Positions 45,505 to 54,339 of a DNA stretch of 64,000 nucleotides are shown piece by piece. This DNA is from Chitinispirillaceae bacterium (GTDB lineage: Bacteria > Fibrobacterota > Chitinivibrionia > Chitinivibrionales > Chitinispirillaceae). Position 1 is the first letter of the stretch. Every line of letters begins with the position of its first letter. Below the pieces are notes generated by a model. That model worked only from the letters and a program-made list of their open reading frames with translations. It was not told where the DNA came from and did no database searches. A program made the translations under genes and the position numbers. The DNA lies in assembly GCA_016929595.1 (NCBI GenBank), contig JAFGIN010000089.1, forward strand, positions 100,230 through 164,229. Direction: 5' to 3'.

Positions 45505-46439
45505 TCGTTAAGATCCTCATGTGTGGGAAGAGAGTTTATGCCGCCACCCTTGAGTGCTTTGAAAAGGGCGACTGAATTCGCAAATCGTGCAGCTGTAAAT
45601 GGATCAAACCCGCGGGCAATGCAGTGAAGAAATCCACCGGCAAACGAGCTTCCGATCAGAGTGACATCTTTGATCGGTTCTGAAACGTTCTCCTGAGGAA
45701 ATTCCTCAACTTTTCCATCATAACCGATAACACATCCGTTGGGACCATTCTTTACCGCGACAATCGAAACGCCACGGTCCCATAGAAAGCCTATCACATC
45801 AAGGGGACGCTCATACCCGAACAACGCTTTACTTTCATCTGGTGATGATGGAAAAATCACATCCAGCAGGGGCAACACACTCCAGAGGCTCTCTTTTGCA
45901 TCATCAAGTGTCCATCGCTGAAGGCGAAGGTTAGGATCGTAGGCAACCATAATGTCATTACTGTGTGCAAAGTGAAATGCTTTAAAAACTGTATGGCGCG
46001 CGGCACGGGATACCGACTGAAGTTCACTGGATGCGTAGACAATTTTACAGTTCTCAATCAGATCATCATAAATCATTGACGGAACAATGAATTCCGATGC
46101 AGACCCTGGATGGTGGACGAGGTACTCACGCTGATCGGGGAATTTGGAACATGTAAAGTAAATTCCATTATATCCGGTATTGGTAACCACATGGTCGATG
46201 TTGATCCCCTGGCCCTGAAGCCGCTCACGGATCATACTGTGGAATGGATCTCGAGCAACCGATGAAACCATCGATACTCCTGAACCCAGCCTTGCGGCCG
46301 TTGCCGCTACCGTCACATCTGCTCCGCCGATATCCTTTTCGTAGCTGCTATTTCTGTTTACGTCATTTTCGGCACGTAATTCTATAAAACATTCACCTAT
46401 GACAAGCAGGTCATAGTCTCGTATATGAACAGGTTTCAA
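45501..46439 (-). CDS. PfkB-family sugar kinase homologue lacking the catalytic Asp
   Basis: 312 residues with the ribokinase/PfkB fold: LLVIGECFIEL, the GGADVTVAATAARLG substrate-side motif (38-52), a DPNLR segment (168-172) and VIFPSSPDESKALF. The second PfkB signature, normally DTTGAGDAFxAGFL, reads DVTLIGSSFAGGFL (258-271): the catalytic base Asp is Ser264 and the GA of the anion hole is LI. The remaining signature aligns without gaps, so it is not a frameshift. It is probably a catalytically dead or repurposed sugar-binding protein. It heads a 4-nt overlapping pair with the CgeB-like gene and lies 57 nt after the ADP-ribosylglycohydrolase gene. Confidence 0.82.
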   Translation of the reverse strand: MKPVHIRDYDLLVIGECFIELRAENDVNRNSSYEKDIGGADVTVAATAARLGSGVSMVSSVARDPFHSMIRERLQGQGINIDHVVTNTGYNGIYFTCSKFPDQREYLVHHPGSASEFIVPSMIYDDLIENCKIVYASSELQSVSRAARHTVFKAFHFAHSNDIMVAYDPNLRLQRWTLDDAKESLWSVLPLLDVIFPSSPDESKALFGYERPLDVIGFLWDRGVSIVAVKNGPNGCVIGYDGKVEEFPQENVSEPIKDVTLIGSSFAGGFLHCIARGFDPFTAARFANSVALFKALKGGGINSLPTHEDLNE

Positions 46440-46496
46440 ACAGCACCTCCCACACGTTTCGTCTCAATGACAGTATGAACTCGCGTGGTTATACTG

Positions 46497-47447
46497 TCAG
46501 GCTTGAGGGATTGCGTGTGCAAATTTATTAATAAGCATCTCTACCTCTTTTTTCCGTGCAAGAGAGTCAAGCCATTCTGTAGGGATGTCACTCAGGCCAT
46601 ACTGAAGTCCTGCTATGCCTCCAGCTGCAGTACCACTGGTATCGGTATCTCTGCCAAGGTTAATTGATGACGCAAGAACATTCAGAGTGGTATCGAATTT
46701 CATGAAACTCCAGATGGCAGCTTCAAGGGTATCGACAATGTATCCTGAAGAGTGAATGTCTGCCGCTTCGCAGGATAGAAGTTCAAAAGAGAGAATTCGC
46801 ATATAGTGAGGAAGTTCATTTTTAAACAGACTTCCGGACCCGTAGTATTCAAGGGCTTTGTCGATTGCACTACGGAGTGCCTCACTTTTATTCTCGTTAA
46901 GTAGAAGCTCTTTTATCAGAAGACTGTATATTCCACAACCAATCAGAGAACGGGAATGGGCGTGGGTGATTGCAGAGATCTGATGAATTTTATCGAGAAA
47001 TGCCGGTACCGGATCTGTGTAAAAATATAGAGCAGCCGGAATAATTCTCATTAATGAGCCGTTTCCGTTGTCATCTTCACCAATGCAGCCACTGGACCGT
47101 GCACTGTAATTTTCGGTTCTGATTCGATCCAGAGCTACGAACGTTGTGAGCCCGGAGTCAAACACCAGACCATTTGCAGTCCAGTAGGATTCAAACAGCC
47201 ACCTGCAGAAGGTTTTACCCAGGTGTTCCAGGTCATATCCCTGAATAAGGCTGTCCATTGTGCACAGAATCATGGAGCTGTCATCAGACCAGGTTCCTTC
47301 CGGCTGATCAAATCTGCCATAACCAAGCATATTTTTGACTGAACAAAGTGATCCATCACTGGTAGTTTCTGATTCAACAGGAACCCCCATTGCATCACCA
47401 AGAATTGCACATTGTACCGATGCGGAAATTTTATCGTAAAAGTTCAT
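46497..47447 (-). CDS. ADP-ribosylglycohydrolase (DraG/ARH family)
   Basis: 316 residues. All family signatures are present: AILGDAMGVPVE (14-25), the Mg site TWSDDSSM (Thr52, Asp55, Asp56), DDNGNGSLMR near 125-134, and the second metal site GRDTDTSGTAAGGIAGLQYG near residue 270. Members remove ADP-ribose from proteins, nucleic acids or small molecules using two Mg2+ ions; the substrate here is unknown and no ADP-ribosyltransferase is in the window. Upstream a perfect TATAAT on the minus strand (47456-47461) sits only 8 nt from the ATG, hinting at a very short leader. It is the first gene of the minus-strand cluster. Confidence 0.88.
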   Translation of the reverse strand: MNFYDKISASVQCAILGDAMGVPVESETTSDGSLCSVKNMLGYGRFDQPEGTWSDDSSMILCTMDSLIQGYDLEHLGKTFCRWLFESYWTANGLVFDSGLTTFVALDRIRTENYSARSSGCIGEDDNGNGSLMRIIPAALYFYTDPVPAFLDKIHQISAITHAHSRSLIGCGIYSLLIKELLLNENKSEALRSAIDKALEYYGSGSLFKNELPHYMRILSFELLSCEAADIHSSGYIVDTLEAAIWSFMKFDTTLNVLASSINLGRDTDTSGTAAGGIAGLQYGLSDIPTEWLDSLARKKEVEMLINKFAHAIPQA

Positions 47448-47824
47448 AATAGAAAATTATACCATCTCAGGAGAATATTTCACTAAAAAATACATGATGC
47501 CCAGTAGTATTCAATCTTTTTGAAAAAACGTATTTTAATTAATCCTTAGAAACCTCAAAAACGCATCAATCCGCTACGTATTTCAGGTTACAATGAATAA
47601 AAGCCTGTGAAATGAATTATTTTAAAACCCGTCCTTATGTACCAAATTCGTGGCGGATTGCATACATCCCTTCTTTGGTGCTTAAATCAGAATATAGTGT
47701 TTGTTTTGGGATCAATCATTTAACATTTTTTTATCGATATCTTTTGTATTTAAAAATCTGATATTATATACTGAATTTAACGTTGAGGCGTTTTTTACAT
47801 TTACGTTCATGGAGTCTGGCAAGA
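47448..47824. other. Divergent intergenic region with promoters, no gene
   Basis: About 380 bases between the divergent draG-like and pdxB genes. It contains the pdxB promoter candidate (47744-47772) and the TATAAT facing draG (47456-47461). No gene or RNA was recognised. Confidence 0.6.
47744..47772 (+). promoter_or_regulatory. Possible pdxB promoter
   Basis: TTGTAT (47744-47749), a 17-nt spacer and TATACT (47767-47772), predicting a start near 47779 and a leader of about 45 nt. Confidence 0.45.
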
Positions 47825-48961
47825 ATGAAAGTTGTTGCTGATGAAAATATTCCGTTTGTGAGAGAAATGTTTTCTGATTATGGAGATGTATTTACATGTC
47901 CCGGACGATCAATAACCAGAGCGATTATTGAGGATGCGACTGTTCTGCTGGTAAGATCAGTAACTCCTGTAAATGAATCATTATTGAAAGATACAGCAGT
48001 ACGATTTGTTGCTACCGCTACAATTGGAGTAGATCATGTCGATACAGAATATCTTAAAGCGAATAATATCGGATTCGCCTACGCGCCTGGCTCCAATTCT
48101 GAATCGGTAGCTCAATATGTATTGTCTGCGATTATGACTCTCAGTTCAACACTAAAAAAACCTCTATCCTCAATGAAATTAGGGATTATAGGTGTTGGAA
48201 ATGTTGGAAGCAAAGTTTTTCATCATGCTGAAATACTCGGGATCGAGTGTCTTTTAAACGATCCACCCAAAAAAAGAATTATCGGCAGTGATATCTATAT
48301 CTCTCGTGATGAAGTTCTCGGGAATTCAGATATAGTATCTATTCACGTTCCTCTTACCGCTGATGGGGAGGATGCAACATCGGGGATGGTAAGTAGCGAA
48401 TTCCTGTCAAAAATGAAAAATGGTGCCGTACTTATCAACACCAGTCGAGGTGATATTATTGACGAAAATGCGCTCAAATCCAGCAGATCGTCTTTAGGCG
48501 GGCTGATCCTCGATGTATGGAAAAATGAGCCTTCGATAGATGCTGATCTGTTTAAATTAACAACGATCGGAACACCTCATATTGCAGGATACTCCTATGA
48601 TGGCAAGATTCGGGGTGCACTACAGATCTATCACTCTGCATGTGCCTATTTTTTTAAGCAGCCTGTCTGGTCATTGCCAGAGGAGATACCTGGTGAATCT
48701 GCAGGCAATATTGACTTAAGGGGATCTCTGAACCCATATTTTGATGCAGTCAGCGGGGCCTTTCCAATATTGAATGAAGATATGCGTAAATGTAGTTTTC
48801 TAACAAAAAGTATCGAGGAACGACCGGAATTTTTCGATTCTCTCAGGAAAAACTACAAAAAAAGATATGAGTTTTCACATTACACCGTTATCTGCGGAAA
48901 AAATCAAAGCAGAGAAGCCCTTATTTTGTCAGAATTAAATTTCAAAGTCGAGATACTATAA
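47825..48961 (+). CDS. pdxB: Erythronate-4-phosphate dehydrogenase
   Basis: 378 residues of the D-2-hydroxyacid dehydrogenase superfamily, oxidising 4-phosphoerythronate in pyridoxal phosphate synthesis. It starts KVVADENIPFVREMFSDYGDV, the distinctive PdxB N-terminus. The NAD loop is GIIGVGNVGSKV; catalytic Arg lies in NTSRGDIID, Glu in VWKNEPSID and His in PHIAGYSYDGK, with the SYDGK stretch specific to PdxB. The C-terminal dimerisation domain is present though divergent. The ATG at 47825 has GGAG about 10 nt upstream and matches the family start; an earlier frame start at 47783 was rejected. Confidence 0.92.
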   Translation: MKVVADENIPFVREMFSDYGDVFTCPGRSITRAIIEDATVLLVRSVTPVNESLLKDTAVRFVATATIGVDHVDTEYLKANNIGFAYAPGSNSESVAQYVLSAIMTLSSTLKKPLSSMKLGIIGVGNVGSKVFHHAEILGIECLLNDPPKKRIIGSDIYISRDEVLGNSDIVSIHVPLTADGEDATSGMVSSEFLSKMKNGAVLINTSRGDIIDENALKSSRSSLGGLILDVWKNEPSIDADLFKLTTIGTPHIAGYSYDGKIRGALQIYHSACAYFFKQPVWSLPEEIPGESAGNIDLRGSLNPYFDAVSGAFPILNEDMRKCSFLTKSIEERPEFFDSLRKNYKKRYEFSHYTVICGKNQSREALILSELNFKVEIL

Positions 48962-49018
48962 ACATGTTTTGATGCAACTCATGGATCTGAGCTCATTGAC
49001 CGCAAATTCTAACCAGTC

Positions 49019-49225
49019 TTAATCTGGTTTATTCTTTTTCCGACGAGGAAATGGGAGTACAAGACAACCGAAGAGTTCAACAAATACTCTTCCGGTAAAT
49101 AAAAACAGTGTTACAATGACGATCACGATAAGAAGAATAATTCCAGATAGTTTAAATCCGGATGAAAATAGTTGACGTGCATTAACTCTGGTTAATAAAC
49201 CCGAAAGTGAACTGAAAAATTTCAT
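49019..49225 (-). CDS. Small single-pass membrane protein (hypothetical)
   Basis: 68 residues with one strong transmembrane helix (about 26-47, LSGIILLIVIVIVTLFLF) and a basic tail (RRKKNKP). No family is recognised. It is a plausible small gene because of the clear topology, but lacks a strong ribosome-binding site. It is divergent from the Nudix gene. Confidence 0.45.
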   Translation of the reverse strand: MKFFSSLSGLLTRVNARQLFSSGFKLSGIILLIVIVIVTLFLFTGRVFVELFGCLVLPFPRRKKNKPD

Positions 49226-49335
49226 AGAAGCAATTCGTTAATAAATCTGGCTTTTGTTATATTTGAAAATATACATTTTGTAAAAGGTATCTTTAATAAA
49301 AACTTGAACAGAACTGTGGATGTAAATAAATAACT

Positions 49336-49776
49336 ATGAGTACTATTATCGAGCAGGCTGGTGCGGTTACATTCAGGCCAAAGAGTGGTTCTTTCGAGAT
49401 ACTGCTGATCAAATCGAAAAAAACACCCCGGAAGTGGGTTTTCCCTAAGGGCCATATCGAACCGGGCGAAAGTGCTGCCGTGGCAGCGAAACGCGAGCTG
49501 ATGGAAGAGGCCGGTGTTACCGGAACAATTCTCGAAGAGATTTCGAAAGTACGATTTTCATACAATGATAAAGATCACAGAGTTGCTTATTTTCTAACAC
49601 GCTACGAAGCATCAAATGCGGACGGAGAACCCGGGAGAGAGCCAACCTGGGTTAACTATTCCGACGCATTGAAAATGATAACAATTCCTCAGATGCGAGA
49701 GGTTCTCGAATCTGCTGTTTGTTTGTTAAAGAGTGCACAGTCTGAATTTTTTAGCGCCGGCAGGGATTGCATATAG
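49336..49776 (+). CDS. Nudix hydrolase
   Basis: 146 residues with a complete Nudix box: GHIEPGE at 39-45, then SAAVAAK, RELMEEAGV to residue 61, matching Gx5Ex7REUxEExGU. It hydrolyses a nucleoside diphosphate linked to another moiety; the substrate class (possibly diadenosine polyphosphate, as in MutT-like Ap4A hydrolases, from the KSKKTPRKWVFPKGHI context) is an inference. The ATG start and length are normal. Confidence 0.92.
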   Translation: MSTIIEQAGAVTFRPKSGSFEILLIKSKKTPRKWVFPKGHIEPGESAAVAAKRELMEEAGVTGTILEEISKVRFSYNDKDHRVAYFLTRYEASNADGEPGREPTWVNYSDALKMITIPQMREVLESAVCLLKSAQSEFFSAGRDCI

Positions 49777-49855
49777 TAGTTTTGTAAGTACTTATGGAAG
49801 CAAGATTCAGAACACGGTTTAAAGATTGAAGTTACTACAGGGACATCAGGATATA

Positions 49856-50422
49856 ATGCGCTTGCGATCTATACTAATAACGCATTCTGAGTATTTCAGT
49901 AGAATGGTTTCTGCTGCTACATTTGCTCCTCCGGGAAATGAGATTCAGACATTTTTGAAATGTCGAAAACGTCCCGATCGCAAGCCTTGCCCCGGAGAGA
50001 TAATCGTTCGCCTTGAAGAAGACCCCCCTCAACTTCACTGGTGGTGTTCCTCCTGTGGTCATAGTGGAGTCATTAAAAACTGGAAAGGGGTCATGGGTGC
50101 TATTATTCATACAGAGGAAGATGCATCCTGTGAACATTGCGATTGCTCGATTAAACTTAACACCGAAGAATATTCATCGCTCAAAGAAATAAACATAATC
50201 GAACCTCAGGCAAAATCGGCTGTTTCGAGTGCTCATTTTTTAGATGATGATCTCGTTGAGATATCCGGAAGTGTTACCCTGTTTAATACCATTATGGGGT
50301 ACATTGCATTTGAAGCAAATCAATTCGAAAAGAGAAATCGGTACATCGTTTTTGATAACTTGATTAATAAGATAAAAAGCCAGCTTTCGCCTGTATATAA
50401 TGCATCAACCCATCATACATAG
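49856..50422 (+). CDS. Zinc-ribbon hypothetical protein
   Basis: 188 residues. The block FLKCRKRPDRKPCPGEIIV followed by WWCSSCGHSGVIKNWKG recalls a group of uncharacterised bacterial proteins. Paired cysteines CSSC and CEHC (with a nearby CDC) form a probable zinc ribbon around residues 70-110. The C-terminal half is acidic and alpha/beta. Function unknown; a role in nucleic-acid or protein binding is possible but not shown. The ATG at 49856 after CAGGATATA is preferred to a TTG at 49826. Confidence 0.7.
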   Translation: MRLRSILITHSEYFSRMVSAATFAPPGNEIQTFLKCRKRPDRKPCPGEIIVRLEEDPPQLHWWCSSCGHSGVIKNWKGVMGAIIHTEEDASCEHCDCSIKLNTEEYSSLKEINIIEPQAKSAVSSAHFLDDDLVEISGSVTLFNTIMGYIAFEANQFEKRNRYIVFDNLINKIKSQLSPVYNASTHHT

Positions 50423-50464
50423 TTCAACTTTAAAATGTAACGTTTCAGATTACCGGGAAACATA

Positions 50465-51358
50465 ATGCGAATCGAATGCAGTTCAATGTTTTTTACTGTT
50501 GATAATGTGAAAAACAAAATCGGCGAAATCCGGAGTTTCATTGAAAATCAGGGTTTTGAATTTGGTATACAGCTTCACAACTCCATCGGACGTGACCTTT
50601 ACAACGCATTGCTGCCCTGGCGCAATGAGATCAAGTTCAGTGTACACTCACCGGTTTTCGCGAAGTATTTTGCCAATCTGGCATCACCGCACTATGATCT
50701 AGCACATTCTATAATCCTTGATTGTGATCAGTTGACCGCATACTGGGGAAGTGATCTGATCTTCTTTCACGGATTTTTCATGGCTGATATACCAATTGTC
50801 CACGATATGAAAAATTACCGGAAAGTGATGAAAAAATGTATTGGATCTGCGTATGCACTCAATGACTCATTCATCATGAACCCTGCAGTATTTACAACAG
50901 ATCAATTCAACCTGTTTAAAAGTCGATTCAGTGAAAATTGCTCCCGGCTCAAGGCAGCGTTTCCCCATAAGGTCATCTCACTTGAAAATGATTTTCCCGG
51001 AATGGGAAGCGGACTGCAGCGTCCTGAAGAGATCCATGGACTGATTGAAAATCTGTGGTTTGATCTTGGGCATTTCTGGTGTTCATCACTGCTTCACTCG
51101 TTTGACTTTCAAGAGGAAACATTCAGGATAATTGATGAAAAGAACATAGTTGGAGTGCATTTAAATCATAATTTATGTACAGGTGAAACCCCTCTTGAAC
51201 GTCTTGGTGATTCGCACACACACTTTTATAATCACAGTGACATGAATCTTAAACCGGTAATTAGAAAACTAATCGATAAAGGTGTGAACTCGCTTACACT
51301 TGAAATTGTTGATGGTGATATTGATGATGTGAGAATACTGGTTGATTGGATAGGGTAG
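50465..51358 (+). CDS. TIM-barrel-like protein (xylose isomerase/AP endonuclease superfamily candidate)
   Basis: 297 residues without signal peptide. Strand-end motifs of the sugar-phosphate isomerase/AP-endonuclease-2 barrel are visible: IKFSVHSPVFAKYFANLASP, ISLENDFPGMG, LWFDLGHFWCSS, IVGVHLNHN and SLTLEIVDGD, giving the His/Glu/Asp/His metal-ligand ladder at the barrel mouth. The order fits a metal-dependent epimerase, isomerase or nuclease; which one is not determinable. It starts 43 nt after the zinc-ribbon gene stop, and GGGAAAC precedes the ATG. Confidence 0.65.
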   Translation: MRIECSSMFFTVDNVKNKIGEIRSFIENQGFEFGIQLHNSIGRDLYNALLPWRNEIKFSVHSPVFAKYFANLASPHYDLAHSIILDCDQLTAYWGSDLIFFHGFFMADIPIVHDMKNYRKVMKKCIGSAYALNDSFIMNPAVFTTDQFNLFKSRFSENCSRLKAAFPHKVISLENDFPGMGSGLQRPEEIHGLIENLWFDLGHFWCSSLLHSFDFQEETFRIIDEKNIVGVHLNHNLCTGETPLERLGDSHTHFYNHSDMNLKPVIRKLIDKGVNSLTLEIVDGDIDDVRILVDWIG

Positions 51359-51502
51359 AGAACATACAGAGTGGCTTCCTGAAGCTTTGTTTCATTTTAG
51401 ATACTGAAGCGTGGTAATTCTTCCAGCATTTTTGTATAAACTATTGTATTTTAAACCTGTATTTTACACATATTTTCAGTTGCAGATTACGGGTTGCTGC
51501 GG

Positions 51503-52717
51503 ATGTCTTTAAGACGAGTCATATTCCATGTTGATATGGATGCGTTTTATGCTGCTATCGAGCAGCGTGAAAATCCATCATATCGTGGAAAACCCGTGAT
51601 TGTAGGTGCAAAACCGGGAAAACGCGGAGTCGTTTCGACTGCAAGTTATGAGGCTCGTACATTCGGGATACACTCTGCAATGCCGATAAATGAAGCATAT
51701 TCGCGATGTCCCGGTGGAATTTTTGTACAGCCTCAGATGGCACTATACGATCAGGTATCCCGTCAGATTTTCGATCTGTTCGAAAAATTTACACCGCTGG
51801 TAGAACCAGTTTCTGTTGATGAAGCGTTTCTTGATATGAGCGGAACTGAAAAACTTTTCGGTCCGATGGATCTGGCTGCAAAACGGATATCTGACGCTTT
51901 GAAAAGGGAGCAGAATCTAACAGGGTCCATAGGTGTTGCTCCTAATAAATTTCTGGCTAAGATTGCATCAGATTGTAATAAGCCCGATGGGATAACGATC
52001 GTACCATTTGAACGTCAGGCAGTTCTGGAGTGGTTGGCACCAATGCATGTGAATCGAATCTGGGGGGTTGGTAAAAAAAGCGCAGTAGTTCTCCAGACCC
52101 TTGGTATTTATACTATCGGGGACCTTCAGCAAGTACCTCATGATATACTGATCCGTCACTTTGGAAAGGTTGGTAACTCTCTGTTCTCTTTATGCAGAGG
52201 CATTGATGATCGTCTGGTAGAGACAGGTGATGCTGCTAAATCAATATCAAGGGAGACTACTTTTAACCGGGATTCATCAGATCGTCTGCAGTGGCGGCAG
52301 GTGGTGTATGAACTTGCTCAGGATGTTGCGCTTCGTGCACGTCAGAGCAATGTTAAGGGAGCCACTATTGTGCTTACCTGGAGGTTATCGGATTTTTCGC
52401 GTCATTCAAAAAGAATTACGATAACGCAACCGACCAATCTTGCCAGAATTATCTTTGAACATGCGCTGGTATTAATGGGGAGTGTTCATGAACGGGCATT
52501 ACGGTTGATTGGTGTTGGTTTAACGGGGTTAACCAATGAAGTGCAGGAAGACCTTTTTTCCGGCAGCGACGGGCAGCAACGGCTTGAAGTTTCAGAGGTC
52601 ACCGCTGATACGATCAGATCCCGGTTTGGTTTTGAGAGTCTTAAAAAAGGGCGTGAAATCAAGCCGGGTGAAAAATTGCCGTTGAGAATGAAAAAAGAAA
52701 ACAGTAATATTGAGTAA
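51503..52717 (+). CDS. dinB: DNA polymerase IV (Y-family)
   Basis: 404 residues. Translesion polymerase with the catalytic carboxylates in HVDMDAFYA (Asp11 region) and SVDEAFLD, the YEARTFGIHSAMP fingers block, SIGVAPNKFLAKIASD, and the HhH region IWGVGKKSAVVLQTLGI. The little-finger domain (about 240-360) is complete. The C-terminus lacks an obvious canonical beta-clamp-binding tail (ends MKKENSNIE; QEDLF near 350-360 region, reading VQEDLFSG, could serve). A TTG at 51494 is an alternative start. No LexA box was recognised upstream. Confidence 0.95.
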   Translation: MSLRRVIFHVDMDAFYAAIEQRENPSYRGKPVIVGAKPGKRGVVSTASYEARTFGIHSAMPINEAYSRCPGGIFVQPQMALYDQVSRQIFDLFEKFTPLVEPVSVDEAFLDMSGTEKLFGPMDLAAKRISDALKREQNLTGSIGVAPNKFLAKIASDCNKPDGITIVPFERQAVLEWLAPMHVNRIWGVGKKSAVVLQTLGIYTIGDLQQVPHDILIRHFGKVGNSLFSLCRGIDDRLVETGDAAKSISRETTFNRDSSDRLQWRQVVYELAQDVALRARQSNVKGATIVLTWRLSDFSRHSKRITITQPTNLARIIFEHALVLMGSVHERALRLIGVGLTGLTNEVQEDLFSGSDGQQRLEVSEVTADTIRSRFGFESLKKGREIKPGEKLPLRMKKENSNIE

Positions 52718-52731
52718 AGGGGTAGCACAGG

Positions 52732-53484
52732 ATGATAAGTGTTATAACGTGTACAACTAAATATTCGGCCGGATCAATACAGGAGCGTAATCTTGCTAAG
52801 ACTGCCGGAACTGAATACGAATATATTGTCATTGACGGGAGCAATGGAATCAGTCTGGCCGGCGCTTATAACTATGGAGTATCTCAGGCAAAGGGTGATC
52901 TCTGTGTGTTTATTCCGGATGATGTCTATTTCATGAAGATGAACTGGGGTAATATTCTCAGAAGTAAGTTCCAGGACCAGTCTGTTGGAATGATTGGTGT
53001 CGCAGGAACCCAGTTTCTTTATAAAGACAAGTGTTCCATGACTGCAGCTGGTCGTCCCTTCATCAAAGGACGTGTTGTTCATCACCTTGAAAACGGTGAT
53101 TTTTTTGCAGTTGTCTACTCACAGGAGAATGGGGATTTTGATGTTGTCGCATGCGATGGTACATTCATGGCGATTCCAACCGAACTGTTTCAATACGTGG
53201 CATTTGACGATGCATCTTTTGATGGACCATACTTTTTTGATCTTGACATGTCGATGCAGATGCGAAAGGGAAGAAGAGTTATCGTTACAACTGAAATTGT
53301 CGTAAAACGCCGCTCACAGATGCGGTTTGATAAAACATGGCAGCATTACGGTGAGATTTTTCTTCAGAAATATGCACAGGAGCTGCCTGCATCCTGTACA
53401 AATCAGATTCCTGATCCGCAAAATTATTTATCGAGCAACTGCGTCGATCTTAAGGGTAAAGCACCGATAGAGACGATCTGCTGA
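52732..53484 (+). CDS. Glycosyltransferase (GT-A, Glyco_tranf_2_5-like)
   Basis: 250 residues, GT-A fold: VITCTTKYSAGS, the YIVIDGSNGISLAGAYNYG segment, FIPDDVYF (DxD-type metal site), VACDGTFMAIP and FDGPYFFDLDMSMQMRK. The pattern fits the family that transfers a sugar onto a small glycan or protein, as in streptococcal-type glycosylation proteins; the acceptor is unknown. AAGGGG lies upstream of the ATG. It is convergent with the radical SAM gene, 9 nt away, and lies next to LPS genes. Confidence 0.8.
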   Translation: MISVITCTTKYSAGSIQERNLAKTAGTEYEYIVIDGSNGISLAGAYNYGVSQAKGDLCVFIPDDVYFMKMNWGNILRSKFQDQSVGMIGVAGTQFLYKDKCSMTAAGRPFIKGRVVHHLENGDFFAVVYSQENGDFDVVACDGTFMAIPTELFQYVAFDDASFDGPYFFDLDMSMQMRKGRRVIVTTEIVVKRRSQMRFDKTWQHYGEIFLQKYAQELPASCTNQIPDPQNYLSSNCVDLKGKAPIETIC

Positions 53485-53493
53485 AGTCAGTTC

Positions 53494-54339
53494 TCAGTAC
53501 CCAGGCCAGCTGGAAAAATCGTATGTTGCGAAGCCATCACAGCGCGAACAGAGTGTAATCTCTTCACGTTTACCCTTTGACAGCAGCTCACGGAAAGAGC
53601 GGTTTTTTTCACCGTTCCATATTTCAGTGACTGATTCACTGCTGACATTTCCAATAACAGCCCGCTCATTAAAATCCCAGCAGCACAGCACTGCATTCCC
53701 ATCAACGCAAAAAAACATCTCATCGCGGATCTTCGGACAGGGGCGGGGGATACAGCCGGTTTGTCCCATCCATGGCCAATTGTAAAGAGGCACTATCTGC
53801 GCATGGGTATACTTACTCCAGAAATCGATATACTCTTTCTGCTCGTGTTTGTTAATATCCATGTCCACCATGCGAACATATGTTTCCATCGAAGGAGCTT
53901 TTTTCTTTGCAATCTCAAGGAATATGATCACATTTTCCTTTACTTTATCGTATTCGGTGCCTTTGCCTGATGCATTGAATGTCTCCTGACTGAAGCCATC
54001 GATGGAAAACCGGATACAATCCAATCCTGCATCGATGATCGCTTCGGAGAGCTCCCTGTTGAGAAGACCTGCATTGGTATTGATCTCAACTGATGCTGTT
54101 GGATCCTTTTTGATATAGCGGATGATTTCCGGCATTCGCTTATCTGTAAATGGCTCGTTCTGAAGAAACGGCCGAAAAATAATACCCTGTCCCCGGGAAT
54201 CATCGATGATTTTATGGATCATCTCATCAGGCATATAGTAGGGTCGACGTTTAATCTGTTTTTGTGGACAGTAGGTACAGTTTCCATTGCAAAGAATGGT
54301 GGTCTCGATCTGGATTTTTTTAGGAAATGGTACTTTCAA
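53494..54339 (-). CDS. Radical SAM/SPASM-domain enzyme
   Basis: 281 residues. N-terminal cluster motif CNGNCTYCPQ (Cys17, Cys21, Cys24), barrel motifs FSIDGFSQETF and INTNAG, then a SPASM-like C-terminus with clustered cysteines (CPKIRDEMFFC, AVLCCWDF, LCSRCDG) for auxiliary [4Fe-4S] clusters. SPASM proteins modify peptides, proteins or small molecules; the substrate is not readable. The gene overlaps the 3' end of waaA by 20 nt, suggesting a role tied to LPS or envelope maturation, though this is only context. Confidence 0.83.
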   Translation of the reverse strand: MKVPFPKKIQIETTILCNGNCTYCPQKQIKRRPYYMPDEMIHKIIDDSRGQGIIFRPFLQNEPFTDKRMPEIIRYIKKDPTASVEINTNAGLLNRELSEAIIDAGLDCIRFSIDGFSQETFNASGKGTEYDKVKENVIIFLEIAKKKAPSMETYVRMVDMDINKHEQKEYIDFWSKYTHAQIVPLYNWPWMGQTGCIPRPCPKIRDEMFFCVDGNAVLCCWDFNERAVIGNVSSESVTEIWNGEKNRSFRELLSKGKREEITLCSRCDGFATYDFSSWPGY

